Shown piece after piece: positions 53,601 through 62,900 of a stretch of 64,000 bases of DNA (its first letter is position 1; every line of letters begins with the position of its first letter). The stretch is taken from NCBI GenBank assembly GCA_013112635.1, contig JABFGF010000001.1, positions 1,116,001 to 1,180,000 on the forward strand, written 5' to 3'. The translations under genes and the position numbers were made by a program. This DNA is from Calditrichota bacterium (GTDB lineage: Bacteria; Calditrichota; Calditrichia; Calditrichales; J004). The notes beneath the pieces were generated by a model. It did no database searches. It saw only the letters and a program-made list of their open reading frames with translations, and was not told the origin of the DNA.

Positions 53601-56497
53601 AAGTCACGCCCAATTTTTAAAATATTACTGCCACTCACTGCAAGTGTCACACCCGATGAGATGTTTAAACTTCTGTTTACATCCACATTTGATGAAATTG
53701 TTTTTGTGCCGCTTCCATTAAATGAGATATTGTTAAAATCATCAGTCCCGCTGGCAGATATTGCTTGTGTTGTTCCCACAAAAAATACCGTATCGGCTCG
53801 ATCTGCACGGAAGCTGCCGTTATTTGTATAATCACCATAGACAAATAAATCTGTATACTGACTGGTTGAATTGTTATATCCCGGATATAGTTGGCCATTT
53901 TGTACTAAAACATCGTTTGCCACTTTTAAATCATTGTCATCATAATGAAGGTATGCGCCTGCACTTTTTGAAAGTGTGAAATTATAAAGGCTATCAGTCG
54001 ATCCAATATAAAAGTTTGCATTGTTTGATCCGTCAAAAGTGACCGTTCCATTGCGGCTGTTAAAAGAACCTCCGTTATTATTATTAAAATTTCCACCAAC
54101 ATAAATTGTATAATTACTGGCCGAAGCATCTAAAACACCATCGCTCTGTATGGTAACGTTGTTATTAAAATCAACTGCGCTACCCAATGTTTTTGTACCG
54201 CCGGAAATATCAACATTATAAAAGTCATCGCTGCCGGAACCAGAGATTGTTTGAGAAGTACCCTGGAAATATACTGTTGCTGTTCCGTGTTGAAATGTTG
54301 TTCCACCGCTTTTTGTCCAATCGCCATCGATATAAATCAACCGGTTATATGATTCCATTCCAAATGTGCCGGATGTAAGATTAAAATCATTATCAATTTT
54401 AAGATATGATCCAAGGATTGCTTCGCCGCCACTTTTATTTACAGTCAGGTTATACACTTCTCTTCCGGATGTGCTGCCACCGGCATTGAAAGTAACGTCA
54501 TTTGATCCAAGCAAATTAATAGTCGTTGGGTTCGCAGTGGCATTAATCGTACCCGAATTTGTGTAATCTCCATACAGGTTTAATACAAATGCTTCATTGT
54601 CAAAATCAAAAGTTGTACTTCCGCCAATAGTCAACGTGCCGTTTACCGTTAAATCTGGCTGGCTTCCATCAACCGATTTTGTGTTTCCACTGGCCAACGT
54701 CAAATCACCATAAGAAATACCTGTTTTTACTGTCTGCGCACCAGCTAAATCATAGCGTACAGCCGATGCAGCGTCTAAAGAGTAAGAATTAAAACTTGGG
54801 AAGTTATTTGAACCACGAACATATAATCGCGCATTTGCCTGTAAGGTAATTGAAGAACTACCGCCGCCACTTAGTATGTAGCTTTGTAAGTTTACATAAG
54901 AAACGCTTTGCGAGATAATGCAGGAAGAGTTTACTGTTGTATTGCGATATAACGTTTTGCCATCCGTCCCGGAAAAAGTAAGGTTATTGAATGTTGTTGA
55001 ATTGTTACCTGTAATACTTTGCCAATTTCCATCTAAAACAACTGTACCGCCGCGCGCAGTAAATGTACCATAATTATACCAGGAGCCATCTACATTTATT
55101 GAATAATTATTTGATGTAACATCAAAAGTAACGTTTGCCCCAATATTAAAATAACCGTTAATATCAAGATTTCCATCAGGCTGTTTTGTGGGGAAATTTC
55201 CTGTGTTTAACTCCCTGAAAAGAATTCGCCCATACTGAATTTGATCACCATCTCCATCAAGGCTTCGAACAATTTGATTTGAATTAGACTGATAATAAAC
55301 TACTGACGAAGTTGACCCAAACGCCAAATCTACTGTATTAAATGAACTTGGGAAATTGTCATCAGCGCCGCCCGTGCCATTCGTCCGTTGTGTACGAATT
55401 AACAAACCGGCATCCGGCTCTAAAGTAAATGTACCGCCGTTTCCAGTCACAATCCCTTCACTCGGATTTGTTATGTTATAATGTAATAGGTACAAACTTT
55501 CGCCACCGTTTACAGTCAAATCACCATTAACACTAATTGAATCATAAACACCAACGCTACCTGCATTACCGGATATAATTAGATTGTTGAAATTCCAGAC
55601 ACCAGGTGCATTTCCGCTGTGATTACTATAAACACTTTGCCAGGCAGTTCCATCAAGGGTGATTGTACCCGTTCCTAAACTTAATGTCCCATCATTTTCA
55701 AATGCATCAGAAATGGAATGATCAAAAGTTGAAGGATCGAATGTAACCCCATTATAAATACGAAAGGCGCCATCAATATCCAGATCGCCTGTAGCTGTTT
55801 TTGTTGCGCTGTTTTGAAGATATAGATTGAAGAAATTGGAGGCGCTTATATTTTGGCTTCCTGATCCATTTAAATAAACATAAGATCCGCTGTTTGGAGT
55901 AAATGTACCATTGTTTGTCCAGTTTCCTCCAAGGTATAAAGAACCGGAAAGAGAAAGTGAACCGCCGGCATCAACCGTAACTGCTCCCGTTACTGTTAAA
56001 GTTTTTGCTCCGATAGTTAAAGATGCTCCGCTTTGAACAACTAGACTATTACAAACACCGTTACTGCCATCTATTAAATGAACATCATCACCGGAAGCAA
56101 GCGTTATATCGTCTGAGGACGTGGGGACGATATCGTTACTCCAGTTTAATGCATCATTCCAGCTGTTAGTTGCAGCGCCACCATCCCATGATACACTTGC
56201 AGCAACACCTTCCACGATAGGCGGCTGAATATTGCCGTTTAAAGTAGAATCATATGGAAAAACTGTTTCATTTGCAGAAATTGTTTTAGCGATATCCTGC
56301 TCTAAAACCATCAATTCTTTTTCTGCATTAAGGCTATCATCAACGCTGAAATCTGGTTCGATTACAGCTTCCTCAATGAAATCCTGCTGTATTGGAATAA
56401 CTTCCTTTTGAAAACCTGCAGGCTCATCCTGAGCAGAAATTGCACTAGCAACTAGTGCTAATATTATTATAATGTTTATTATGCGGATCTTTAACAT
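44681..56497 (-). CDS. Giant secreted beta-solenoid surface protein with T9SS tail
   Basis: A 3938-aa exported protein with signal peptide MLKIRIINIIIILALVASAISAQ. Four large modules each open with the motif W.G...DW..A.NWS...VPT (for example WDGGAATNSWNDALNWSND near 107, and WEGDVSSDWHTAGNWSSN). Each module continues in hundreds of residues of short parallel-beta repeats such as GGSLSLSGSLYLGGNWTNNGTF and GTVTFDGSxxQ-ISGSGTDDFYNVxFSGSGTKTLGG. This composition is typical of long fibrous adhesins or S-layer-like filaments. The C-terminus has a fibronectin-like segment and then the T9SS domain (LSQNYPNPFNGETTIQFTVPKSAEIEISIYNSLGQKVKTL ... KLVYLK). Asn, Ser, Thr and Gly dominate. It is preceded by tandem RNA elements E and F. 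Confidence 0.9.
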   Translation of the reverse strand: MLKIRIINIIIILALVASAISAQDEPAGFQKEVIPIQQDFIEEAVIEPDFSVDDSLNAEKELMVLEQDIAKTISANETVFPYDSTLNGNIQPPIVEGVAASVSWDGGAATNSWNDALNWSNDIVPTSSDDITLASGDDVHLIDGSNGVCNSLVVQSGASLTIGAKTLTVTGAVTVDAGGSLSLSGSLYLGGNWTNNGTFTPNSGSYVYLNGSGSQNISASNFFNLYLQNSATKTATGDLDIDGAFRIYNGVTFDPSTFDHSISDAFENDGTLSLGTGTITLDGTAWQSVYSNHSGNAPGVWNFNNLIISGNAGSVGVYDSISVNGDLTVNGGESLYLLHYNITNPSEGIVTGNGGTFTLEPDAGLLIRTQRTNGTGGADDNFPSSFNTVDLAFGSTSSVVYYQSNSNQIVRSLDGDGDQIQYGRILFRELNTGNFPTKQPDGNLDINGYFNIGANVTFDVTSNNYSINVDGSWYNYGTFTARGGTVVLDGNWQSITGNNSTTFNNLTFSGTDGKTLYRNTTVNSSCIISQSVSYVNLQSYILSGGGSSSITLQANARLYVRGSNNFPSFNSYSLDAASAVRYDLAGAQTVKTGISYGDLTLASGNTKSVDGSQPDLTVNGTLTIGGSTTFDFDNEAFVLNLYGDYTNSGTINATANPTTINLLGSNDVTFNAGGSTSGREVYNLTVNKSGGEAILGSYLKIDNDFNLTSGTFGMESYNRLIYIDGDWTKSGGTTFQHGTATVYFQGTSQTISGSGSDDFYNVDISGGTKTLGSAVDFNNNVTIQSDGVLDASASNYTIYVGGNFNNNNGGSFNSRNGTVTFDGSNNANFYIGSTDSLYNFTLSKSAGAYLHYDDNDLKVANDVLVQNGQLYPGYNNSTSQYTDLFVYGDYTNNGSFRADRADTVFFVGTTQAISASGTDDFNNISFNGSGTKTISSNVDVNRSLNISSGVTLAVSGSNILKIGRDFVNGGTFTCNSSTLEFDEYAGWNPIRLTTNGSDLYNLTLKAYNENYDLDLQDNLVVLNDLTVTKGDLDVTSNDYSITVGGSWTIESEGEFQQNSGTVTFDGAGSGTSETISSNSETFNNIVFNASGVTYSIQDQMAVNSDLTITNGGLHLNGNDLLMGNGSGDSLSVSDSLVVDAGSRLRLASGSVLVANSGGHIKVLGADGNPATVTNQGSGTYSFDILSGASIGAQYYTFESMDSDGIYVHDGATINSTNDFSNGTFTNGTSGGTFLRVDNNQTLSTISGTSFPSDPGGGASNVMKSLNQGSLTFVDAFGAFNGESNDDDTNALIAWTYSSVLRTWDGSESTDWDDPDNWTPNTVPTAVNRVTIPSGMPNNPLITSTGDSTFHLTIESGATLTLGDGSNAGKLYVTGDVNIAGTFVFSNAADTLYAEGNWSNTGTFTTNSQGAIILKGTSDQNIISGGTGAGKTFYDFSIEKTGGKAVLAEAVKIDNNFSIVDGTFDVGSGNYAVEVLGNWLKADTAAFTYQQGTVTMSGASSSITGAGLDDFYNLTINAAGISLARAIDVTNNFTINSSSALDVSASNYGITVYGNWTNSGTFTPQSGNVVFNGVNQTISGSSTTSFNNVTFENSGTKTVSSSFNVNGSISINSCTMDMNANSITGVGGGNLFSLGDAATLYVEGTANFPSGFESFSISVDTYVRYNFGGAQTVVGSDADGDIIEYGYLYLQNSGTKTANAAIDVNSSLYVANGVTFDLNSQDMNVGLYWDNNQGGTFTAGTGNTVTFDRDGTQYIYPNSSGDTFPNLVFGGTGAKILTDDITVSGDLTLNSGISYLNLQTYTLDGSGVSNTLNVSSDVTLYVRGADNFPTGFETVNLAINSIVRFDGNLAQNIRTQDSDSDQIQYGDIYFRYDTKTLDGDLNLRGRFYIYGSTVVDVDVANNYDINVGENWYNLGTTNLYNNTVTFDGSEDQLLYSYGTTAAKKFHHLIINKPVDSELRINTYDVQVDSNVTFTSGALYNTRTLTVNGNWNSSGSGTMTGTATVVFGGADQTITGLGSADFYDVTFGGSGTKTLGGPISVNDDLIISSGVTLDVSASNYALTILGDFTNSGTFTPQQGTVEFTGTATQYVYTNGTAAGKHFYNFKANKTTGSVYLRGHMQVDNAVLLEGSSTGYFRSDGYNITVTGSWLNSQALRYLSGDSRVTFNNTSKDTIQTGYTVSYPNQFYDFVADNSDTLIHLDNIRVDNSYDLRQGTVLLNGKEFQFGATNNSGDVFNISASNGNANFEVGTNGQLKVRRGNTVNVSSVGNTSTLKVVGTENNIAEVTYHGSSGYTFNVGTNGRLYARHYQFSYMDTAGIKIDGGQLAGAGADTTEDLSNGVFTNGVSGGRFLYINNNQDLQIDSVDFSTSLGAGENVKKPNDAGNILFFNASGIFSDSTYENDPFDRIAWSSVTTDNTWEGDVSSDWHTAGNWSSNSVPTSTDNVLIPNVTTDPLISNNDAACATMRIESGGLVQLGNSKDLTISGDLSIYGTLTSFGTDTITVAGDYENNGVLNPSTGTFIFNGVDQSLNSGGTSSTKRFNNLVITGNSSVVLSAQNLQVNKNITIDSGSSLDVSSSNRTVFVGGAWANSGTFTYRAGTVEFNSNSAQSVSGSGTNDFYNIEFSGTGTKTLSGSIDVNGSITINSGATVNGGNAIVTLEINFTNNGSFTGGTGTITFDRNGAQSISGNSTPTFNNIYFGGNNGKTLYVNINVTGELRVNNGVTSLNQQTYTIDGTGGSDTFTLQSAVRLYVRGADNFPSNFSTISLATDSYVRYDGNMTQTVRTKEADNDTISYGWLEISHQSENTGRRVLENSDVIVAGRLTVSAGDTLDVSANNYNITVGDRYYNYGYLLANGAGVQNTLTMNGSVTTQYLLAPGSGTGKEFYNLVINKTAGSCTFSGVEDIYVNNDLTIQSGTLNASGNRNIYVTGNWTNSGGTFTASNSKVHFDASTASKTIQSNNSSFYNVVFDGTSSSYSLIDKMTLTEDLTINATDTLDLNGQILDAGNGSDQVIVNGLLDVDAGAQLRLYNTASLTVASGGHINVVGTAGNIARVGRSSATGSYSFEVQSGAGISAQHYLFEYMNQNGIYVNGATIDLTNNFSNGTFSNGVTNGKFLNLNSNSQTLTGANKISDVQFPSNPGGTSYNVYATNCTGSYNFEDASGSFEGSAYEYDPDSKITWAYTTVTRTWAGTVSSDWHTANNWSPQAVPADSEKVIITTKSNLPTISSSDASCKTLTISSGSLTLNSGNNLTVSGNFEIASGASFTVNSNLDTVLLSGDWSNSGTFSHGNSTVIFQGNNVQNLSSGGTGSGKRFYNLLINKGATAQVSITDTDTRIEKDVSIISGSLVFGNHNVFTDGNFLNSSGLFDSGTGTLTFLGSETDTLQTNGSDLYNLTINTSGGGIYALDNVRILNDLLITAGTFYTNAKEISAGNGTSNQISIQGVLDVNTDAIVKVKGGSSGISVESGGELKAIGTNSSSLAEITRYGSSGYYPIIVNSGSTLNAKYAKFAYTNGSGVNVKSGATINTSNKLEGCVFENGTENSYLRISNNQVLGNVNSVIFNGGGSAPTNNINYDGTGSMTFNNYDGTLAGARYESDNGATTPGNVRWLFNESQNVSAGNTYTFNNAVEITVNTLGNLTSISVELIDSSYVNYNAYERYYNVSTVPVGATGYDLDIKAYYSDGTNNSNDEVPSGENDSAPYLWVDTGSQNLGPYNTSNNSSENWISYSNITSNISGSWYLSNDTEDQSLPVELASYNVVAAKEGIQIAWSSESELNNLKWIISRTNIDTENEIVVTEIDGMGTVSSQTNYSYVDTKIKPGVSYEYTLTSVSYSGVYQVEGKITVTALLPKKIELSQNYPNPFNGETTIQFTVPKSAEIEISIYNSLGQKVKTLANEKFDLGFYTLKWDGRNELGVTSASGIYFYVLQSKNAHIVKKLVYLK

Positions 56498-56540
56498 GAC
56501 GTACCCCCGTAAATATGTATCTTCTTGTTCTTATTCCTTC

Positions 56541-56650
56541 AAAAAAAAAGGCGCTACAAAAACATCCCTATTTAAAAGATGATTTATAACGCCTTCTACT
56601 TATAAGCCTTTGCTTATCCGTAAAGGTGGCCCATTCTGATTAATGGGTTT
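56541..56650 (-). promoter_or_regulatory. RNA element E: gene-proximal copy of the tandem pair
   Basis: Core at 56591-56627: ACCUU, UA, CGG, hairpin AUAAGC/GCUUAU, AAG, UA, G, AAGGC. The two variable bases pair (UA/UA), unlike any other copy. Preceding stem CCCAUU/AAUGGG (56630-56647). The terminator arm AAGGCG... pairs with ...CGCCUU (56548-56595) over a long stem and is followed by nine U. It lies about 45 nt before the start of the 3938-aa surface protein. Together with F the mRNA must pass two terminators. Confidence 0.84.
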
Positions 56651-56670
56651 TTACATAATTCAGTTTTAGA

Positions 56671-56800
56671 TAAAAAAAAAGGCAAAGCCCCATTACTCCT
56701 TATTAGAAGTAACCTGGTTTTGCCTTCAACTTGCAAGACTTTTCTTGCCCGTTAAGATTCTTTCATCCGTAATTTTCGTGCTTCTTGGGTTTTCGATATA
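56671..56800 (-). promoter_or_regulatory. RNA element F: promoter-proximal copy of the tandem pair
   Basis: Core at 56722-56758: AUCUU, AA, CGG, hairpin GCAAGA/UCUUGC, AAG, UU, G, AAGGC. The outer helix has a U-G pair. The terminator AAGGCAAA.../...UUUGCCUU (56679-56726) is followed by nine U. No clear additional stem directly precedes the core, unlike in the others. It is the upstream partner of E in the 489-bp gap before the giant gene; the rest of that gap contains the terminator at 56917 and presumably a promoter. Confidence 0.8.
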
Positions 56801-56916
56801 TAAAATGATATTTTTAGGTTTCCTATATTACGTGGACAGCAATTGGACACAATCTATTAAAAGGTTAAATAAATTTGCTAAAAATTGAGGAGGGTAGTTT
56901 TAGGTATGAAAAGGAA

Positions 56917-56959
56917 AAAATATCGATTCCACTACAATTAAAATTGGAATCGATATTTT
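56917..56959 (-). terminator. Intrinsic terminator of the right-edge surface protein gene
   Basis: AAAATATCGATTCCA pairs perfectly with TGGAATCGATATTTT over 15 bp with a 13-nt loop, about 30 bp after the stop. It is flanked by T-runs on the minus strand and A-runs on the plus strand. Confidence 0.82.
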
Positions 56960-56986
56960 AGTTTACACATTCTCGTTCAAAATAAC

Positions 56987-59900
56987 TTATCTAATCAGCA
57001 ACATTTTCTTCGTTATTTGGGAAGTTCTTTGGGTTACCTTGCCTTTTACATGTAATACATAAAAATATTGGCCTGAACCAATTTTGTTTCCAAGGTCATT
57101 TTGTCCATCCCAAGTAACTTTATAGAAACCTGCATCCATAATCTTGTTTTTTAAGGTTTTAACTTTCTGACCAAGAATGTTATAAATTACCAATTTCAAA
57201 TCACTTTGCTCCGGTAAACCAATTTTAATAGTGGTTTCAGGATTAAATGGGTTTGGATAATTTTGTGACAATTGAAAAGTTTTAGGTAACGCTTCTTTTG
57301 CTATGGCGCTGGGAATAATTGTTTCAACAGTTAGCTGGCCTCCAAGATCATGCTGCAATAAACGATAAGCATATTCCTGACCTGGAACAACTGTTGAATC
57401 CTTGAAAATGTAATCTGTTTGATAGGAAACTGTTCCCTGCCCCTGCAAATCTTCCGAAAGCCGGAAAGAAGAAATCTCTGTAAACAATGAATCATTGGCC
57501 CGTTTTCTTTCCAGTGTAAAACCAAGGTTATTTATTTCACTGGCTGTGATCCAATTCAGTTCAATAAAACCATAATCTCCTTTTGCTTCAAATGATGTCA
57601 GCTCAACAGGAAGAGAAAAATCACCGGAAGCTGTCATTGTTCCACCTGCTAAAGGTACACTGCCGGAAGGTGTTATGGAATTAGCAGAAGTCGCCCCATC
57701 AATACTTATATCTGTTAAATTTACAAGCCTTGCCTGATACGTATCTCCGGTTACGAGAGAGCCGGAAAAATCATACATTATTATCCAGTTTTCCGAGCTG
57801 TCTACCGGGACAGTAATTCCTGAAAGGCTGAACGTCGCTGTTGTGCCGGAAAAGCTTGTTGATGTAAGAATATTATCTGTGCCACTGTCATATACACCAT
57901 TATTATTCACATCACGGACAAGTTGTACACCATTAGTAACCACATCGGTCGCCGGGTTCCCACTTCCCTGGTGTGTAATTGTTAAACCGGTTACATCAAT
58001 ACCTTCGATTGAACTTGCAGTTAAACGGAACTGCATCATCTCATAATCCAAAATATCAACTGTGTCAAAGCTATTTGTAGATGGATTATTTTGCCCTTCA
58101 AAAAGCGCCATACTTCCGGATGTTGCAATTGTTTTATAATTTCCTACTACTGGTGCTCCACCAGGAGTAATGGATTGTGATGACGTTGCACCTGTTGCTG
58201 AAATATCTGTAGGATTATAAAAACCAACCCTGAATGTTTCACTTACAGAGGCACTTCCATCCAAATCATAAACTAAAAGCCAGTTTTCACTTTGCCCGGC
58301 ATTGATTACTTCTCCGGTGGTTGTAAAAGTTAAAGTCCCATCATTGGCTGAGAAGGTCCTTTCAACGTCAATTTGAGTATCGCCACCATCCAGAATGCCA
58401 TCATTATCAACATCAATATATAAAGAAACACCATTGTTCGTTCCGTTCAAGTCAGCCAAATCATCAGCTGTGCCATCGGCAGTAAAAGTAATGCTTGCAA
58501 CATTTATATTTTCAACCGAACTGGCTGACAATGTCATTTGCAGCATTTCTAACTCCTGCGCAGAAGTAAGTTCCGATCCTGCAGAAGGATTGTTTGAACC
58601 AAGTGCCAGGTTTAAACTGCCCGTTGATGAGACAGTAAATAACCCGCCCTGCACCGGTGCACCGGTTGGATAAATAGGATTACCGGTTGTTTCGCCTGTT
58701 GCTGTAACATCCACACTACTACTAAGAGTGACACGGAAATTTTCATTTTGTGAGGCTGATCCGCTAAGGTTTGTAACGACAATCCAGTTTTGGGTTGTAC
58801 TTGCCAAAATGGTTTCACTAAAACCATTAAATGTTACTGTGCCATTGTCATCTGTACAGGATTCAACTCCTCCGATTTGAGTTTCACTGCCATCAAGAAT
58901 GCCATTATTATTATCATCTTTAAAAATGCAAAATCCATGAGCTGCAAAATCGAGCGTGTCATTAAATGTTCCGGATAAATCCATTGATACGGATGTAACT
59001 GTTATATCTTCATTGGGACCCGCAGTTACACTTATTTGCAAACTGGTTAAATCTGTTTCACTGTTGGTTATATTGCCATTTTGTGGATTGTTTGTACCGG
59101 CACTAATTGTCAATGTACCATTATCAGAAATCACCGCCGTTCCGCCATCTACCGGTGCGCCATCGGCCGTAATGGATTGACCGCTGGTAACACCGCTGGC
59201 AATTATTGCTCCATTACCGGAAAGATCTACCTGGAATGTTTCATTGGCTGTATTTGCACTGCTTAGCATATTGTAAACTACAATCCAGTTTTCCATAGAT
59301 CCGCTGTTGATTGTTTCAGAAATACCGGAAAACTCAAGAGTATCATTATTTGTCAAGCTTGTAAGAGTTGTTCCAATTTGTGTGTCATTAAGTAAATTCA
59401 GAGAACCATCATCATCACCATCAATAAATAAACGCACAGAATCAATATCGGCGCTTTCATCTCCTGAACCGGATGTTACAAATTTTAATGATGTCAACGT
59501 GATATCTTCAACCGGGCTTGAATTAAGTTGAAGCTGGTTCATTACTTCATTTTGCGCACCTTTTGAAATATAACGGTAGGCAGGATTCTGTGCACCGGCG
59601 CTTATCGTCAAAGTACCTGGCGTAGACCCGTTTACAACAGTTTTACGACCACCGCTTATTGAGGCGCCACTAATATTTGCTGCACTGGAAGAATTTACAC
59701 CTGTCGCAGAAATATCACTGTTTTGCACAACGGATATTTCCAGGTAATCATCTACATCTCCACCCTGAAAACTATGCAACACAAGCCAGTCAACTGAAGC
59801 GCCCGCTGCAATTGTTTCTCCACTTATTGATAAAGTTCTGTTTGACGGTGCGTTCCAGCTGCTTCCACTATAGTTTGCAGAAGTTATAAAGCGGTCAGTA

Positions 59901-62900
59901 GCCGAATCATAAATTCCATTATTATTTACATCTTCATAAATTTTTATGTCGGTATTTTCTATTTCATCAATCCTGAATCCACTGCTGGAGGTTGAAATTG
60001 TTAAACTGCTGATTGATATATCTTCCACATTATTTGCAGAAAGGGTCATTGCCATCATGGAAACATTATCAGCATTGCCATTAATATTTTCTGTGCCTGG
60101 ATTTGCAGAAGCCAGAGTCATGGTAAGTGTCCCGATATCTGAAACGGTTTTTGCATTACCACTAACAGGTGTTCCTGACGGCGAAATGCTATTGGTCGAG
60201 GTAATACCTGTCGCAGTGATGGAAGTAGAATTATTTAATTCAGAGCGAAAGGTCTCGCCTGCTGTTGCGTTCCCATTCAGATAATAAATAATAAGCCAAT
60301 TTTCAGAGTTGTCAGCATATAAAGTATCGCTGATACCTGAAAAAAGAAGTTGACCATTATCTGTAAACGAGTTCAGCGTCGATCCAATTTGTACATCAAA
60401 CGCAGCATCATAAACAGCATTTGAATTTACATCATGAAACAATTTGACGGAATCAATATCTGTTGATTCATTTGCTGTTCCGGAACTGTTAAAAGTAACC
60501 GATGTAACACGAATATCTTCCGTCGCATTTGCGGTCAGTTTCATTTGCAGCATTGACAGGTTTTGCACATCTGCTGCTATTGTGTGCGCAACAGGATTAT
60601 TATCTCCCTCTGACAGAGTTAGGTTTCCTGTAGATGAAATTGTCGCGAGCCCACTTTCAACCGGCGCCCCGGAGTTTGTAATGGCGAGCCCGCTGGTAAT
60701 ACCCGTATCCACAATTGATCCATTACTTGGTAATGATAGTTTGAACGTTTCACCGTCTGAAGTTTGGGCATTATTAAAATCATAAATTATTATCCAGTTT
60801 TCACTTGTCCCTGCAGAAACAACTTCACTTAGTCCAGAGAATTGTAATTGTCCATTATCCGTGAAAGATGTAATTGTTGATCCAATTTTAGAATCCATTA
60901 ACAGGTTTATCTGCCCGTTTCCATCCACATCTTCAAAAATTCTTACTGAATCAAGATCGGTGCTTTCATTTCCACTTCCACTCATATCAAAAGAAATATC
61001 ACTAATCTGGATTGACTCATTTGAACCCGCAGATAGTAACAATTGAAACATAACTTCATCATCAGCACCGGATGAAATATTTCGATATCCCGGATCATTT
61101 CCACCAAGACTTAAGGTTAAACTGCCCGCCGTGCTGCCGGAAACAACCGTCTTTACACCCGCATCAAGTGTCGCACCAGATACATTGGCCGCGCTTGCTG
61201 AAGTAACACCCGTGACAGACACATTGCTGTTATTTACGATCGACAGCTCGATGTTGTCATCTGTATCGCCGCCGGAAAAATTATTTACAAAAAGCCAGTT
61301 CTCAGTCGTGCCCGCATACAGGTAAACATCTGTAAAAGTGATTGTGGTATTACCCGGAAAATTCCAGCTGCTGCCCACATAACTCTGCGTGGTGATCAGC
61401 TCGTCCGTGCCCGATTCATAAACACCATTATTATTTACATCACGGTAAACACGCAGGTCAGGATTAACAACTTCATCGTTTCGTATGCCTGATCCACTGG
61501 TGGTAAAATAGAGACTGTTGATTTGAAGGTCTTCTGTGGACGATGCACTCATCTTTAGTTGAAGCATGGTTACATTGGATGCGCCGCCACTTATATTTTC
61601 ATCACCGGGATTATTATCTCCCAAAGCGATGGTTAATGCGCCTGTTGCTGAAACGGTCATTGTGTTGCCATGCACTGCCGCACCCGAAGGCGTGATACTA
61701 CTGGAGCTGGTAGCACCAACCGCTGTCACATCGTTGTTATTGGCCAGGTAGGCGCGAAATCCTTCACCCGCTGTGGCGTTGCCGTTAAGCGTGTAAACTA
61801 CCAGCCAGTTTTCATCACCGGCCGCGGAAATCTGTTCGCTTAAACTTCCAAAAACGAGTGTGCCATCATTTGTAAAACTGCTAATCGTGGAACCGATTTG
61901 TGTATCGATACCATTATCATAGGTCGCATTATTATTTACATCTTTGTACAGCCCGGCAGATGTAATATCAGTGCTTTCATCGCCAGAGCCGGCCATGGTA
62001 AATGTGATGGCGCTGATATCGACCGCTTCCGTAGAGCTGGCAGAAAGGTTAAGCTGAGTCATTACAAGATTGGTTTCTGCCGAACCAATATTTTTTGAAG
62101 CAGGATTGTCTGCACCAGCGCTTAATGTCAAACTGCCCACATTGGAGATTGTGCCTACGCCGCTTGTTATCGGTGCACCGCTGTTGGTGATGGCTTCACC
62201 ACTGGTTTGGCCGGTATCGACAACCGCACCATTGGCGGAAATCCCAACTTGATAGGTTTCACCAAGCGTTGTCTGTGCGCCATTAAAATCATAAAGTACA
62301 AGCCAGTTTTCAAAATTATTGGCGTCGATCACTTCACTCAGACCTGAAAAGACGAGGCTGCCGTCATCTGTAAAACTGGTTAAAGTAGCTCCGATCTGTC
62401 TATCATAATCCAGAAGATTGATCTTGCCATCATCGTTGACATCTTCATACAAACGAACCGAATCAAGGTCTGTGCTCTCATTACCGGTTCCGCTCATATC
62501 AAAGGTTACTTTGCTGATCTCAACATTTTCTGAACCGGCAGTAAACTGAACATCGAACATGATTTCATCGCTGGCGCCATCGGCCACATTGTGGTAACCG
62601 GGATCGCTTTGGCCAACGGCCATGGTTAAGCTGCCCGCCGTGCTGCCGGAAACAACCGTCTTTACACCCGCATCAAGTGTCGCACCAGATACATTGGCCG
62701 CGCTTGCTGAAGTAACACCCATGACAGACACATTGCTGTTATTTACGATCGACAGCTCGATGTTGTCATCTGTATCGCCGCCGGAAAAATTATTTACAAA
62801 AAGCCAGTTCTCAGTCGTGCCCGCATACAGGTAAACATCTGTAAAAGTGATTGTGGTATTACCCGGAAAATTCCAGCTGCTGCCCACATAACTCTGCGTG

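Noticed and set aside
35785-56800. Assigning the six RNA elements to the c-di-GMP-I (GEMM) riboswitch
   Set aside because: Tandem arrangement and target genes fit, but the conserved GEMM parts (GGCAAACC, GAAA tetraloop, GACGCAAAGCC and GGUAGC) are absent, and the conserved CGG/AAG internal loop with bulged G is not part of GEMM.
59946-60785. Plus-strand frames of about 110 codons in the right-edge surface gene
   Set aside because: Antisense shadows of regular repeats; they recur with the repeat period and show no start signals.
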